Positions 27,835 to 36,230 of a DNA stretch of 64,000 nucleotides are shown piece after piece (within the stretch, counting starts at the first letter, position 1; every line of letters starts with the position of its first letter). The DNA comes from Acidimicrobiaceae bacterium (GTDB lineage Bacteria; Actinomycetota; Acidimicrobiia; Acidimicrobiales; RAAP-2). Under the pieces are notes generated by a model, which searched no databases, was not told the origin of the DNA, and was given only the letters and a program-made list of their open reading frames with translations. The DNA lies in assembly GCA_003132205.1 (NCBI GenBank), contig PKWY01000046.1:43465-107464 (forward strand), read 5' to 3'. The position numbers and the translations under genes were made by a program.

Positions 27835-28346
27835 AGCAGGCGAAGCTCCGCCTTGTAGCGGTGAGTGTTCGCGACGTAGACCGCCGCGGCAGCGTTGATC
27901 ATCTCTTCGGAACTCGCGTCGAGCTTGATCTGCGCCGGGACACCGACGGCCAACGCCTTGGCGGGCACGTCCATGCGGTTTCGCACCACCGCTCCGGCGG
28001 CGACGGTGGCGCCGCTGAAGACGTTGGCTTGGTGCAGGACCACCGAACCGCTCCCAATGAGCGCCCGATCGTGGATGACGCAGCCCTCGAGGTGTGCCAG
28101 GTGTCCCACGACGCAGTCGTCGCCGATCACGGTTGGGAACTCGGCGACCGCGTGGATGACCGCGCCGTCCTGGATAGACGTTCGCTTCCCCACTATCACC
28201 GTGCCGTAGTCGCCGCGCAGCACGGCGCTCGGCCAGATTGAAGACTCCGCGCCAATTCGCACGTCGCCGATGACGATGGCGTCGGGGTGGACGAAGGCGT
28301 CGGGATGGATTGTCGGCTCTCGATCACCAAGGGCGTAAATGGGCAC
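27831..28346 (-). CDS. Gamma-carbonic-anhydrase-like hexapeptide repeat protein (YrdA/CaiE type)
   Basis: A left-handed beta-helix protein of 171 aa with isoleucine-patch hexapeptide repeats from about residue 15 to 135. The putative metal-binding histidines are in GAVIHA and VVGHLAHLEG, as in gamma-class carbonic anhydrases. It ends NTHRYKAELRLL, the usual C-terminal helix. Whether it hydrates CO2 is unproven for most members. Confidence 0.85.
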   Translation of the reverse strand: MPIYALGDREPTIHPDAFVHPDAIVIGDVRIGAESSIWPSAVLRGDYGTVIVGKRTSIQDGAVIHAVAEFPTVIGDDCVVGHLAHLEGCVIHDRALIGSGSVVLHQANVFSGATVAAGAVVRNRMDVPAKALAVGVPAQIKLDASSEEMINAAAAVYVANTHRYKAELRLL

Positions 28347-28356
28347 AACGTACCTC

Positions 28357-28539
28357 CTAGTGGGATAGCCAAGAAATTAACTGATAAATGCGCCAGACCA
28401 GGTAAATGGCCGAAGTGACCAGGAAGAAGCGCCACATCCAGGGCATGGGTTCTCGCGATGCTTCGTGGACTTCATTGCCGCAGACCTCGCACACGTCGCC
28501 CTCGACGGGGCGGTCGCACGTCTCGCACCACTTCGCCAC
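28357..28539 (-). CDS. Small zinc-ribbon membrane protein
   Basis: 60 aa. The N-terminal half is a zinc ribbon with two Cys pairs, WCETCDRPVEGDVCEVCGNE (CX2C-X8-CX2C). The C-terminal half is one hydrophobic segment, WRFFLVTSAIYLVWRIY. The stop of the upstream der gene overlaps its ATG. The function is unknown. The position between der and the carbonic-anhydrase-like gene suggests cotranscription. Confidence 0.7.
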   Translation of the reverse strand: MAKWCETCDRPVEGDVCEVCGNEVHEASREPMPWMWRFFLVTSAIYLVWRIYQLISWLSH

Positions 28540-29834
28540 TATTCGACTCGGACGCGCACTCGTAACGGCGTTGATCCCAGTTCGAAGCGCTCGCGCAACG
28601 AGCGCTCCACGTAACGCATGTACGTCGCCGGCAGTCGTCCGGCCACGAACAACGTGAACGTCGGAGGCTCGGTGGCGCCTTGAACGGCGTAACGGATCTT
28701 TCCAGTCGGGGCCGGCTGCTTGATCTGAAGGTCGCGAATAGCTCGGTTGAGTGCACCAGTCGGCACGCGCTTCACGTAGTCGGCGGCGGCGATCGACAGC
28801 GCCGGCAGGATGCGATGGACTCCCTTGCCCGACGTGGCGGTCGTCTTCATGACCGGCGCATCGCCGAGGAAGGCCAGCTTGTCACCCACGGTCGCAAGAA
28901 CGGAATCGCGCTCCTCGGTTGGGACGAGCTCCCACTTGTTGAGCACCACGAGCGAGGGGCAGCCCGCCGCCGAGATCCGCTCGGCGAGCCTCTGGTCCTG
29001 TCCAGTCGCTCCCACGGTGGCGTCGATCACCAGGACGGCGATGTCCGCGCGGTCGAGCGCGTCAAGGCTTCGCAGCACCGCGTAGGTCTCGAGGCCCGCC
29101 TCGGTCTTGGCCCGGCGGCGCATGCCCGCGGTGTCGATGAAGCGGATCAGGCCAGCCTCGGTGTCAACGACCGTGTCGATGGCGTCGCGAGTCGTGCCCG
29201 GCATGTCGTGCACCACCGATCGCTCTTCACCAATGAGCTGGTTGAACAGCGTCGACTTCCCGACATTCGGCCGTCCCACGATGGCGACGCGCAGTGCTCC
29301 GTCGTCGTCAACATCCGCCGCCTCTTCAACCTCGATCTGTTCTCCCAGTTGGTCCACGATGTGGTCGAGCAGGTCACCGGCACCGCGTCCGTGCAACGCA
29401 CTGATGGTGTGGGGATCGCCGGCACCCAGCTTCAGGAACTCCCAGCTGTTCGCCTCGTGCTGGGTGTCGTCGACCTTGTTGACCACCAGGATCACGGGGC
29501 GTCCGCTGCGCAGCGCCCATCGGGCCGCGTGAGTGTCCTCATCGACCAAGCCGGTCGTGACGTCGACCACCAAGAGCACCAGGTCCGCCGAGGAGACGGC
29601 GGCGTTGGCCTGCTGGGATACCTTGCTCTCGAGATCATCGCCGGCTTCGAGCCAGCCGCCGGTGTCGACGACGTCAAAGGTGACGCCGCGCCAGTCGATT
29701 TCGACGGCCTTGCGGTCGCGCGTGACGCCGCGATGCTCCTCGACTACCGCGAGCCGCTTTCCGGCGAGACGGTTCACGAGTGAACTCTTTCCGACGTTGG
29801 GACGCCCGACGATTACGACTTGAGGCTTTTTCAT
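28539..29834 (-). CDS. der: Ribosome-assembly GTPase Der (EngA)
   Basis: Double-GTPase required for 50S subunit maturation. In 431 aa, the first domain has GRPNVGKSS and DTGGW with NKVD. The second has GRPNVGKSTLFNQL, DTAGM and NKWE. A KH-like C-terminal domain ends in RVRVRVE. A basic residue pair and acidic linker (EEAADVDDDG) separate the domains. The start overlaps the end of the DUF512 gene by four bases. Confidence 0.96.
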   Translation of the reverse strand: MKKPQVVIVGRPNVGKSSLVNRLAGKRLAVVEEHRGVTRDRKAVEIDWRGVTFDVVDTGGWLEAGDDLESKVSQQANAAVSSADLVLLVVDVTTGLVDEDTHAARWALRSGRPVILVVNKVDDTQHEANSWEFLKLGAGDPHTISALHGRGAGDLLDHIVDQLGEQIEVEEAADVDDDGALRVAIVGRPNVGKSTLFNQLIGEERSVVHDMPGTTRDAIDTVVDTEAGLIRFIDTAGMRRRAKTEAGLETYAVLRSLDALDRADIAVLVIDATVGATGQDQRLAERISAAGCPSLVVLNKWELVPTEERDSVLATVGDKLAFLGDAPVMKTTATSGKGVHRILPALSIAAADYVKRVPTGALNRAIRDLQIKQPAPTGKIRYAVQGATEPPTFTLFVAGRLPATYMRYVERSLRERFELGSTPLRVRVRVE

Positions 29835-31207
29835 GATGAAACCAGTCCTTTTGAGCGCACCGACTCGAGGGTGCTTCGGAGATCTTGACCCGTAGTGCGC
29901 ACGGTGATCACGGGGTGGGGTAAGTCATCCAGTGTAAGGCCATCGAGGAAGCGACCCTCCGAGAGACAGACGTCGGGCAGCAAACATACGGTGGAGGGCC
30001 CCACATCGCTCAAGGCCCTGATGAGGTCCTGCCCGGTAAGCAGACCCGCCACCTTGATGTTGCCCCCGAAGTACGAGTTCGCCACCGCCATGATGCCGAC
30101 GTCGCTGAAGCCGTTGTCGTCGAAGAGTTCGCGCAGGATCAGTGCCCCGTACTCGCCGGTGAGAACGAGCACGTCGTCGCCCCGCTGGGTTCCTCCGCTG
30201 GCGCCGCGCGGGGCCCGGTATCCCCACTCCGGGGCTCCATCGACGGACTGGAAGAAGCCGGTTCCGAGCTTGTCCATGGACGCACCACCGGTGAAGCTCT
30301 CGCAGAATGCGGCCACGAGGCCAATGCCGTTTTCCGCCTGGTCGAGGCTCTCGAACTTGGTCGCCGGCGGAGGCGTAAGGCCCGCTACCAGGTAAAATTC
30401 GTCGCTCGCGAACACCGAGACGCGTCCGAGTACCTCGAAGGTCAACCGCTGGAACCGATCGGCCAGCGCCACGACGTGTCGTGCCTCCTCGCTGTTGTGG
30501 GGGCGCATCGTCGCTTCGAGGGAGAAATCGCTCACGCCCACCGGAACGAGGGCCACGGTCGTGAGCTCGGGGTAAAGCGAGATGACGTCGTGCAGGGTTC
30601 GTTCGAGCTCCTCGCCGTCATTGACGCCGGGACACACCACGACCTGCGCGTGGACTTCGATGCCCGCCCGCAGCAGCTCACGCAGCCAGCGCAGGCTCGT
30701 CGCTCCCCTGGGGTTTCGAAGCATTTCAGCACGAAGCACGGGGTTGGTCGAGTGAATGGACACGTAGAGAGGAGAAAGCCCCTCCTCGACCACGCGTTCG
30801 AGATCGAACTCCGTGAACCGCGTGAGGGTGGTGTAGTTGCCGTAGAGGAACGAGAGCCGAAAATCGTCGTCCTTCACGTAGAGGGAACGGCGCATCCCCT
30901 TGGGCAGCTGGTAAATGAAGCAGAAGGAGCAGTGGTTGTCGCAGGTGCGGATCCGGTCAAAGACCGCCGAATCGATCGAGAGCCCGAGAGGCTGGCCGAC
31001 CTCCTTGTGGATGACGACCTTCCTCGACAGCGCCTCATCGTCGCGCCGCACGAGCAACGTCACGAGACCGCCGTCGATCAGTTGCTGGTATTCGATGATG
31101 TCCGTGGGCTCGCGGCCGTTGACCGAGATCAGCTCGTCGCCGACCGCCAAATCGACCCCGGAGGCCGGAGAACCGTTAGATATTGAAGAAATTCGCGCAC
31201 CCGACAC
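29831..31207 (-). CDS. DUF512 radical-SAM-like protein with N-terminal PDZ domain
   Basis: 458 aa. It opens with a PDZ-like segment (GSPASGVDLAVGDELISVNG), then the radical-SAM-type cluster motif RTCDNHCSFCFIYQLPKG (CX3CX2C), DFRLSFLYGNYTTLT and a C-terminal DUF512 region. The family often sits next to der, as here, yet its reaction is not established in what I know. It starts at GTG and is divergent from ispH. A role in ribosome or RNA maturation is inferred only from the der linkage. Confidence 0.85.
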   Translation of the reverse strand: MSGARISSISNGSPASGVDLAVGDELISVNGREPTDIIEYQQLIDGGLVTLLVRRDDEALSRKVVIHKEVGQPLGLSIDSAVFDRIRTCDNHCSFCFIYQLPKGMRRSLYVKDDDFRLSFLYGNYTTLTRFTEFDLERVVEEGLSPLYVSIHSTNPVLRAEMLRNPRGATSLRWLRELLRAGIEVHAQVVVCPGVNDGEELERTLHDVISLYPELTTVALVPVGVSDFSLEATMRPHNSEEARHVVALADRFQRLTFEVLGRVSVFASDEFYLVAGLTPPPATKFESLDQAENGIGLVAAFCESFTGGASMDKLGTGFFQSVDGAPEWGYRAPRGASGGTQRGDDVLVLTGEYGALILRELFDDNGFSDVGIMAVANSYFGGNIKVAGLLTGQDLIRALSDVGPSTVCLLPDVCLSEGRFLDGLTLDDLPHPVITVRTTGQDLRSTLESVRSKGLVSS

Positions 31208-31257
31208 TCCACCAGCCTAGGCACTCAAATCTGAAATGGATAACTAGGCTTACGTGA

Positions 31258-32295
31258 GTGAGCATTGACAAAGTCGTTCTGGCGGCTCCCCGAGGCTTCT
31301 GCGCCGGCGTCGAAAAGGCGATCAAGGCGTTGGACTGGATGACCCGCGTCTTCGAGCCACCGGTGTTCTGCTACCACGAGATTGTCCACAACCAGTTCGT
31401 GGTCGACTACTTCAAGTCGCTCGGGGTCGTCTTCATTGACGATGTCGCTGACGTGCCATCGGGAGCTCCGGTGATGCTGAGCGCGCACGGGTCACCACCC
31501 CAGGTCATTGAAACTGCCCGCCAATCAGGTGGAACGGTCATCGACGCAGTGTGTCCACTGGTCACCAAAGTGCATCACGAGCTCAAGGTTCGCGCTCGCA
31601 AGGGCTACACGGTGCTCTACGTTGGCCACGAGGGCCACGAGGAGGCGGTCGGAACCATGGCGGTGGCGCCCGAGTCGGTGCACCTCATTGAATCGACCGA
31701 CGACATCGACCGGCTGGCCAGCGAGGAAGGCCCGTTCGCCCTCTTGAGCCAGACCACGTTGAGTTTTGACGAGTGGCAGTACCTCCGAGAGTACGCGGAG
31801 CAGAAGTTCCCCAACATCTGGATGCCGAACCGCAGCGATCTCTGCTTCGCCACCACCAACCGCCAGACTGCGCTTCGCGCCATCGCCACCGAGGCCAGCG
31901 CCGTGGTTGTCATTGGTTCGGCGAACTCCTCGAACACCGTCGCGCTCACCAAGGTCGCCGAAGCGGTCGGTTGTCCGCGCGTCCTGCGGGTAAACGGCGC
32001 CTTTGAACTGCCCGACGACCTTTCGGGAACGGTGGCGGTGACGGCCGGAGCGTCGGCGCCGGAATCGCTGGTCAACGAGGTTCTCGAATTCCTCAATCCC
32101 GAAAGAGGGGTGTTGGTCGAGACGGTCACGGTGGAGGACGAGTACTTCCCTCCCCCTCCCGAGCTACGCGAGATGTTGAAGGCGCTGTCGGCCGTCCTCG
32201 ATCTCGCGCTGGCCACGCCGATCGTCTCCACTTTCGATGGGCAGGCCGACCGGGAGTTCACGGCGGCCCAGGTTCTTTCGGCCATCACGCGCTAA
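31258..32295 (+). CDS. ispH: 4-hydroxy-3-methylbut-2-enyl diphosphate reductase
   Basis: Last step of the MEP isoprenoid pathway, yielding IPP and DMAPP; a 4Fe-4S enzyme. In 345 aa the three cluster cysteines are in PRGFCAGVEKAI, DAVCPLVTKVHHE and DLCFATTNRQ. The substrate histidines are in YHEIVHN, LSAHG and VGHEGHEE, where the last Glu is the proton donor. It starts at GTG. It ends with a typical AQVLSAITR tail. Confidence 0.96.
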   Translation: MSIDKVVLAAPRGFCAGVEKAIKALDWMTRVFEPPVFCYHEIVHNQFVVDYFKSLGVVFIDDVADVPSGAPVMLSAHGSPPQVIETARQSGGTVIDAVCPLVTKVHHELKVRARKGYTVLYVGHEGHEEAVGTMAVAPESVHLIESTDDIDRLASEEGPFALLSQTTLSFDEWQYLREYAEQKFPNIWMPNRSDLCFATTNRQTALRAIATEASAVVVIGSANSSNTVALTKVAEAVGCPRVLRVNGAFELPDDLSGTVAVTAGASAPESLVNEVLEFLNPERGVLVETVTVEDEYFPPPPELREMLKALSAVLDLALATPIVSTFDGQADREFTAAQVLSAITR

Positions 32296-32315
32296 AACGG
32301 GGAAATACCGCCTAA

Positions 32316-32879
32316 TTGGCTATTATTTCCAGAGTGAAATCTTTCCCGAGCATGGACGTCTCCACGCGCGAGCAGTGGATGGCCATTGCCGAGGAAACGG
32401 TAGCCGCCCAGCCCCGCGTGGGCCAGCAGTTGATCTCCATGGTCAAGGGCCTGAGCGCCATCACCGACGGCTTCTCGATCGACCAGATGGAGCACGCCTT
32501 GCAAACCGCCACGCGAGCCGAGCGCGACGGCGCCGACGAGGAAGTGGTGGTCGCCGCCCTCTTGCACGACGTGGGAAAATTGATCTCCGTGGCGAACCAT
32601 CCCAAGATCGCGGCGGAGATACTGAAGCCCTACGTGCGCCGCGAGGTGTACTGCATGGTCGCGTTCCACCAGGACTTCCAGGGCCGCTACTACTACCAGC
32701 ATCTGGGGATGGATCCCAACCTGCGCGACCAGCACGTTGGCGAACCCTGGTACGAGCTGGCTCAGAGCTTCGCAGACTCGTGGGATCAGAAGGCCTTTGA
32801 TCCCGACTATCAATCCGAATCGCTCGAACACTTTGAGCCCATGGTTCATCGCGTGTTCGCACGAGCAAAGTCCCTGTAA
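32316..32879 (+). CDS. HD-domain protein of the PhnZ/mixed-valent di-iron oxygenase type
   Basis: Up to 187 aa. The ligand set of the HD-type di-iron oxygenase family is visible: QMEHALQTATRAERDGAD, VAALLHDVGKL, the His in ANHPKIAAEIL, VAFHQDFQGRYY, and the late Asp in SWDQKAFDPD, followed by LEHFEPMV. Characterised relatives cleave C-P bonds (PhnZ) or oxidise inositol, but no phosphonate genes are near. The start is uncertain: TTG 32316, GTG 32334 or ATG 32352. It is 20 bp after ispH and 8 bp before the glycosyltransferase, so probably cotranscribed. Confidence 0.75.
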   Translation: MAIISRVKSFPSMDVSTREQWMAIAEETVAAQPRVGQQLISMVKGLSAITDGFSIDQMEHALQTATRAERDGADEEVVVAALLHDVGKLISVANHPKIAAEILKPYVRREVYCMVAFHQDFQGRYYYQHLGMDPNLRDQHVGEPWYELAQSFADSWDQKAFDPDYQSESLEHFEPMVHRVFARAKSL

Positions 32880-32887
32880 GGAGAATC

Positions 32888-33688
32888 ATGGCCAAGGTAG
32901 ATCTTGAAAAACGACGCAGTTCCAGGCTGCGCGCGTACGCAATCGAGCAAGCGCTCGCGAAGCTCGAACTCGAGCAGCCCGGCTTCCAGCCCGAAGCGAT
33001 CGTCGCGTCGATCTGCGCGTACGAAGAAGAAGGAAACATCGGCGGAGTCCTCGAGAAGATGCCGGCGTCGGTGGACGGAAGCCCCTACACGACGCTCGTC
33101 GTCGTCGACGGTGGCGATGACCGCACCGCCGAGATTGCGCGCTCCTTCCCCGGCGTCATCGTCATTGAGTTCCCGGTCAACCTGGGCCACGGCGTCGCGC
33201 TGCAGGTGACGTATCGCTACTGTATCGATCACGGCGTGAAGTACGTAGTCACCCTCGACGCCGACGGCCAGAACGACCCGGCGGAGATCCCCCAGGTGCT
33301 GGCCCCGTTGCTCGCGGACAAGGCCGACTTCGTTGTCGCGAGCCGCCGGCTCGGTGTCGACAAGACCTCGGACAAGTTCCGAAAGACCGGCGTGTTCTTC
33401 TTCTCGTTCATCATGAACCGCATGACCGGCGCCAAGTTGACCGACACGTCGACCGGCTATCGGGCGTTGCGCGTCACCATGTTGGCCGACGTCATTGACC
33501 GCCTGACCCAAGAGCAGTACCAGACCGCCGAGCTGCTCATTACCTGCTTGAAGCGCGGATGGCGCGCCGCCGAAGTTCCCACCATTTGGCATCCCCGATT
33601 CTCCGGGACCACCAAGAAGGGCAAGAACTTCCTCTTCGGCGTCCGTTACACCAAGGTGGTCTTCGGCACTTGGTGGCGCGAGCGCTAG
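32888..33688 (+). CDS. Glycosyltransferase family 2 (dolichyl-phosphate-mannose-synthase-like)
   Basis: 266 aa. A GT-A fold begins with EAIVASICAYEEEGNIGGVL. It continues with LVVVDGGDDRTAEIA, the VNLGHGVALQVTYRYC helix and TLDADGQNDPAEIP (DXD-like). TDTSTGYRALRV and a C-terminal HPRFSGTTKKGKNF complete it. There is no membrane segment, unlike polyprenyl-anchored relatives. ATG follows AAGGAGAATC. It probably transfers sugar to a lipid carrier or envelope glycan; the acceptor is unknown. Confidence 0.85.
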   Translation: MAKVDLEKRRSSRLRAYAIEQALAKLELEQPGFQPEAIVASICAYEEEGNIGGVLEKMPASVDGSPYTTLVVVDGGDDRTAEIARSFPGVIVIEFPVNLGHGVALQVTYRYCIDHGVKYVVTLDADGQNDPAEIPQVLAPLLADKADFVVASRRLGVDKTSDKFRKTGVFFFSFIMNRMTGAKLTDTSTGYRALRVTMLADVIDRLTQEQYQTAELLITCLKRGWRAAEVPTIWHPRFSGTTKKGKNFLFGVRYTKVVFGTWWRER

Positions 33689-33694
33689 TCAGCC

Positions 33695-34348
33695 CTACAG
33701 GCTTTGGTGGTACACGCCTTCCAATTCCACTCGGAGTTCTTCGCTCTTCGAGCTGATCGCCGAGCGCGATACCCGACCATCGGACACCGGGGGAAGGATC
33801 GGCTTTCCAATAACGATGCGGATTTTCGCCGGCCGGGGTAGCTTCGCGCCGAGCGGCATGGCCTTGTCGCTGCCGCCGATGCCGACCGGCACCACGGTCG
33901 CGCCGGTGCGTGCGGCGACGAACATCGCGCCGTCGTGCAGCGTGTGCACGGAGCGGCCCTCCTTGCGGGTGCCCTCCGGAAAGAGCACCAGGGCGTGACC
34001 TTGGCGCAGCACCTCCTCGGCGGAGCTCATGGAATCACGGTCGACCGAGCCCCGCTTCACCGGAAAGGCTCCCAGATGGGTCACCAGGGGACCGAGAAGC
34101 GGCACCCGAAAGATCGACTCCTTGGCCATGAAGAAGACCTTGCGCCGCGACATGAACAGCGTGAACGCGAAGTCCAAGTTCGAGCGGTGAATGGGCGCGA
34201 TGAGCACCGGTCCCTCCAGGGGAATGTTCTCTCGCCCTTCGACAGTCGGTCGAAACAGGACCCGTGCGATACCGATGATGAGCGAAGCCACCACGCGGTA
34301 CGTGAAGGTCTTCTTGGGATTCAGCTCGAGGTGATGTTCTTCAGACAC
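33695..34348 (-). CDS. plsC: 1-acyl-sn-glycerol-3-phosphate acyltransferase family (PlsC)
   Basis: Membrane-associated acyltransferase of 217 aa making phosphatidic acid. It shows catalytic HX4D in IHRSNLDFAF, GAFPVKRGSVDRDS and VLFPEGTRKEGRS, with a hydrophobic N-terminal helix. Its start overlaps the end of cmk by 28 bases, an arrangement typical of cmk-plsC pairs. It is the last gene of the scpA-to-plsC run. Confidence 0.88.
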   Translation of the reverse strand: MSEEHHLELNPKKTFTYRVVASLIIGIARVLFRPTVEGRENIPLEGPVLIAPIHRSNLDFAFTLFMSRRKVFFMAKESIFRVPLLGPLVTHLGAFPVKRGSVDRDSMSSAEEVLRQGHALVLFPEGTRKEGRSVHTLHDGAMFVAARTGATVVPVGIGGSDKAMPLGAKLPRPAKIRIVIGKPILPPVSDGRVSRSAISSKSEELRVELEGVYHQSL

Positions 34349-34950
34349 TGAATGATCTCTCCTACGACGTCTTCAATACTTCGACCTGTCGTGTCTAGCA
34401 CGAGCGCGTCGTCGGCCTGGCGAAGCGGGGACGTTTCCCTGGTGAAATCAGCCTGGTCCCGACGCGCGACCGATTCCACGCCTTCTTCGCCGCGCCGCCT
34501 GGAGCGCTCCTCGAGCGAGGCGGTGAGGTACACCTTCAAAGTGGCGTTCGGAAAGACGACTGTCGTGATGTCGCGGCCCTCGACGACCGTTCCCCTTGTT
34601 TGCTCATTGGCCATCTCGCGTTGCCGCGCCACCATAGACTCGCGGACCTGGGAGTTCGCCGCCACCACCGACACCGCTACGTTGATCGGCTCACTTCGTA
34701 TCTCCTCTTCCACGTCTCGACCGTTCACGCACACCCTTGGCGTGGTCGAGATGGTCGCACTTCTCGCCAGGTCACCGACGGCGTTCTGGTCGTTGATGTC
34801 GATGCCACGAAAGACCGCTTCGCACGTCACCGCGCGGTACATCGCCCCGGTATCGAGGAACGACCAGCCGAGCGAGTCGGCCACGGCCCGCGCCACGGTT
34901 GACTTCCCCGACCCCGCGGGACCGTCGATCGCAATGATCTCGTGGCTCAT
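34321..34950 (-). CDS. cmk: Cytidylate kinase
   Basis: Phosphorylates CMP and dCMP. The 209 aa have a P-loop in IAIDGPAGSGKSTVARAVA, the NMP-binding block FLDTGAMYRAVT, and GRDITTVVFPNATLKVYLTA followed by RSRRRGEEG (lid). Its ATG overlaps the aroA stop by four bases. Confidence 0.95.
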   Translation of the reverse strand: MSHEIIAIDGPAGSGKSTVARAVADSLGWSFLDTGAMYRAVTCEAVFRGIDINDQNAVGDLARSATISTTPRVCVNGRDVEEEIRSEPINVAVSVVAANSQVRESMVARQREMANEQTRGTVVEGRDITTVVFPNATLKVYLTASLEERSRRRGEEGVESVARRDQADFTRETSPLRQADDALVLDTTGRSIEDVVGEIIQCLKNITSS

Positions 34951-36230
34951 TGCAATGAGCCCAGATCGCGGAAGAACTGCGGGTAACTCGATGCGACGGT
35001 GTCGGCGCCGGCGATCGTGCAGCCCTTGCCCGCCGCACCGGCCACCGCCGCCGACATGACAAGCCGGTGGTCGAGCCCGGCGTCAATCTCGAAGCCAATG
35101 AACGCGGCCGAGCTCCCGAGGCCTTCGACGAAGAAATCGTCTCCTTCACTCCACACCCGACAACCCAACGAACGCGCCAGCGACATCGAGCCTTCGAAGC
35201 GGTCCGACTCCTTCAGACGAAGCTCGCCCATCTCTCGAAACGCGCTGACTCCTTTCGCGGCTGCGGCGGCGACCGTCAAGACGGGAACCTCGTCGACGGA
35301 GGGAATCTCGTGGGCGTGGATCTCGGTGGCGGCCAGATCAGAACTCGAGCTCACGAGCGAGGTCTCGTCGCCCCTCGCCTCTCGTGTGAGCGTCGCGCCC
35401 ATTCTTTGGAGAACGGCCACGAAGCCATTTCGTTCGACCGAACTGTCCACGTCGAGGATCTCGATATGGGCGTCGGGGTGAATAGCCCCAAGGACACAGA
35501 AGAACGCCGCCTGGGACGGGTCACCGGGTATCTGCCACGACGCGGTCCTTGGCCGTGCCGGCTTCAGGGTCACCACGCGTCCAAGACCCTCGTCACGGCT
35601 CTCGACGTCGATCCCCGCCTTGACGAACATGTCCTCGGTCGCTGTCCGGGTTCGAACATCCTCGCGCACCGTCGTCTCGCCCAATGCGCTCAATGCGGCG
35701 AACAGTATGGCCGACTTCACCTGCGCGCTGGGCGTGGGCAAGTGATAATCAATCCCTTTGAGCGATGGGCTACCCGTGACGGTGAGGGGTGCGGTGACGC
35801 GCTCCCCGACCCCGCGCACGATGGATCCCATCAGTCCGAGCGGTGTCGCCACGCGGTCCATTGGCCTCTTCGAGAGGGACGGATCGCCAATGAGGTGGTG
35901 AGTACCCTCCACCGCGCTCACGAGCCCGCAGAGAAGGCGCATGGTCGTGCCGGAGTTCCCGCAGTCGAGCATCTCGTCGGTGGCGCGAAGACCGTCCTCG
36001 GGTCCGCGCACGTGAACCACATCTTCGACCTCAACGACGGTTGCGCCCAGTTGGCCCATGATGATGCCCGTCGAGCGAACGTCGTGGCCCTGCGAGAGAC
36101 CTTCGATGGTGCTCGAACCGCTCGCGAGGGAGCTGATCATGAGCGCCCGGTGCGAGGCGCTCTTGTCGCCCGGCACGCGCAACTGGCCGCGCAGGCGCGC
36201 CGAGGGCTCGACGACCACTGCTTCGGTCAT
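34947..36230 (-). CDS. aroA: 3-phosphoshikimate 1-carboxyvinyltransferase (EPSP synthase)
   Basis: Sixth step of the shikimate pathway. In 427 aa the motifs are VPGDKSASHRALMISSLASG, DCGNSGTTMRLLCGL, SAQVKSAILFAAL and GELRLKESDRFEG. The GTG/ATG start overlaps the tyrA stop by four bases. Sensitivity class cannot be assigned reliably by eye. Confidence 0.96.
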   Translation of the reverse strand: MTEAVVVEPSARLRGQLRVPGDKSASHRALMISSLASGSSTIEGLSQGHDVRSTGIIMGQLGATVVEVEDVVHVRGPEDGLRATDEMLDCGNSGTTMRLLCGLVSAVEGTHHLIGDPSLSKRPMDRVATPLGLMGSIVRGVGERVTAPLTVTGSPSLKGIDYHLPTPSAQVKSAILFAALSALGETTVREDVRTRTATEDMFVKAGIDVESRDEGLGRVVTLKPARPRTASWQIPGDPSQAAFFCVLGAIHPDAHIEILDVDSSVERNGFVAVLQRMGATLTREARGDETSLVSSSSDLAATEIHAHEIPSVDEVPVLTVAAAAAKGVSAFREMGELRLKESDRFEGSMSLARSLGCRVWSEGDDFFVEGLGSSAAFIGFEIDAGLDHRLVMSAAVAGAAGKGCTIAGADTVASSYPQFFRDLGSLQ

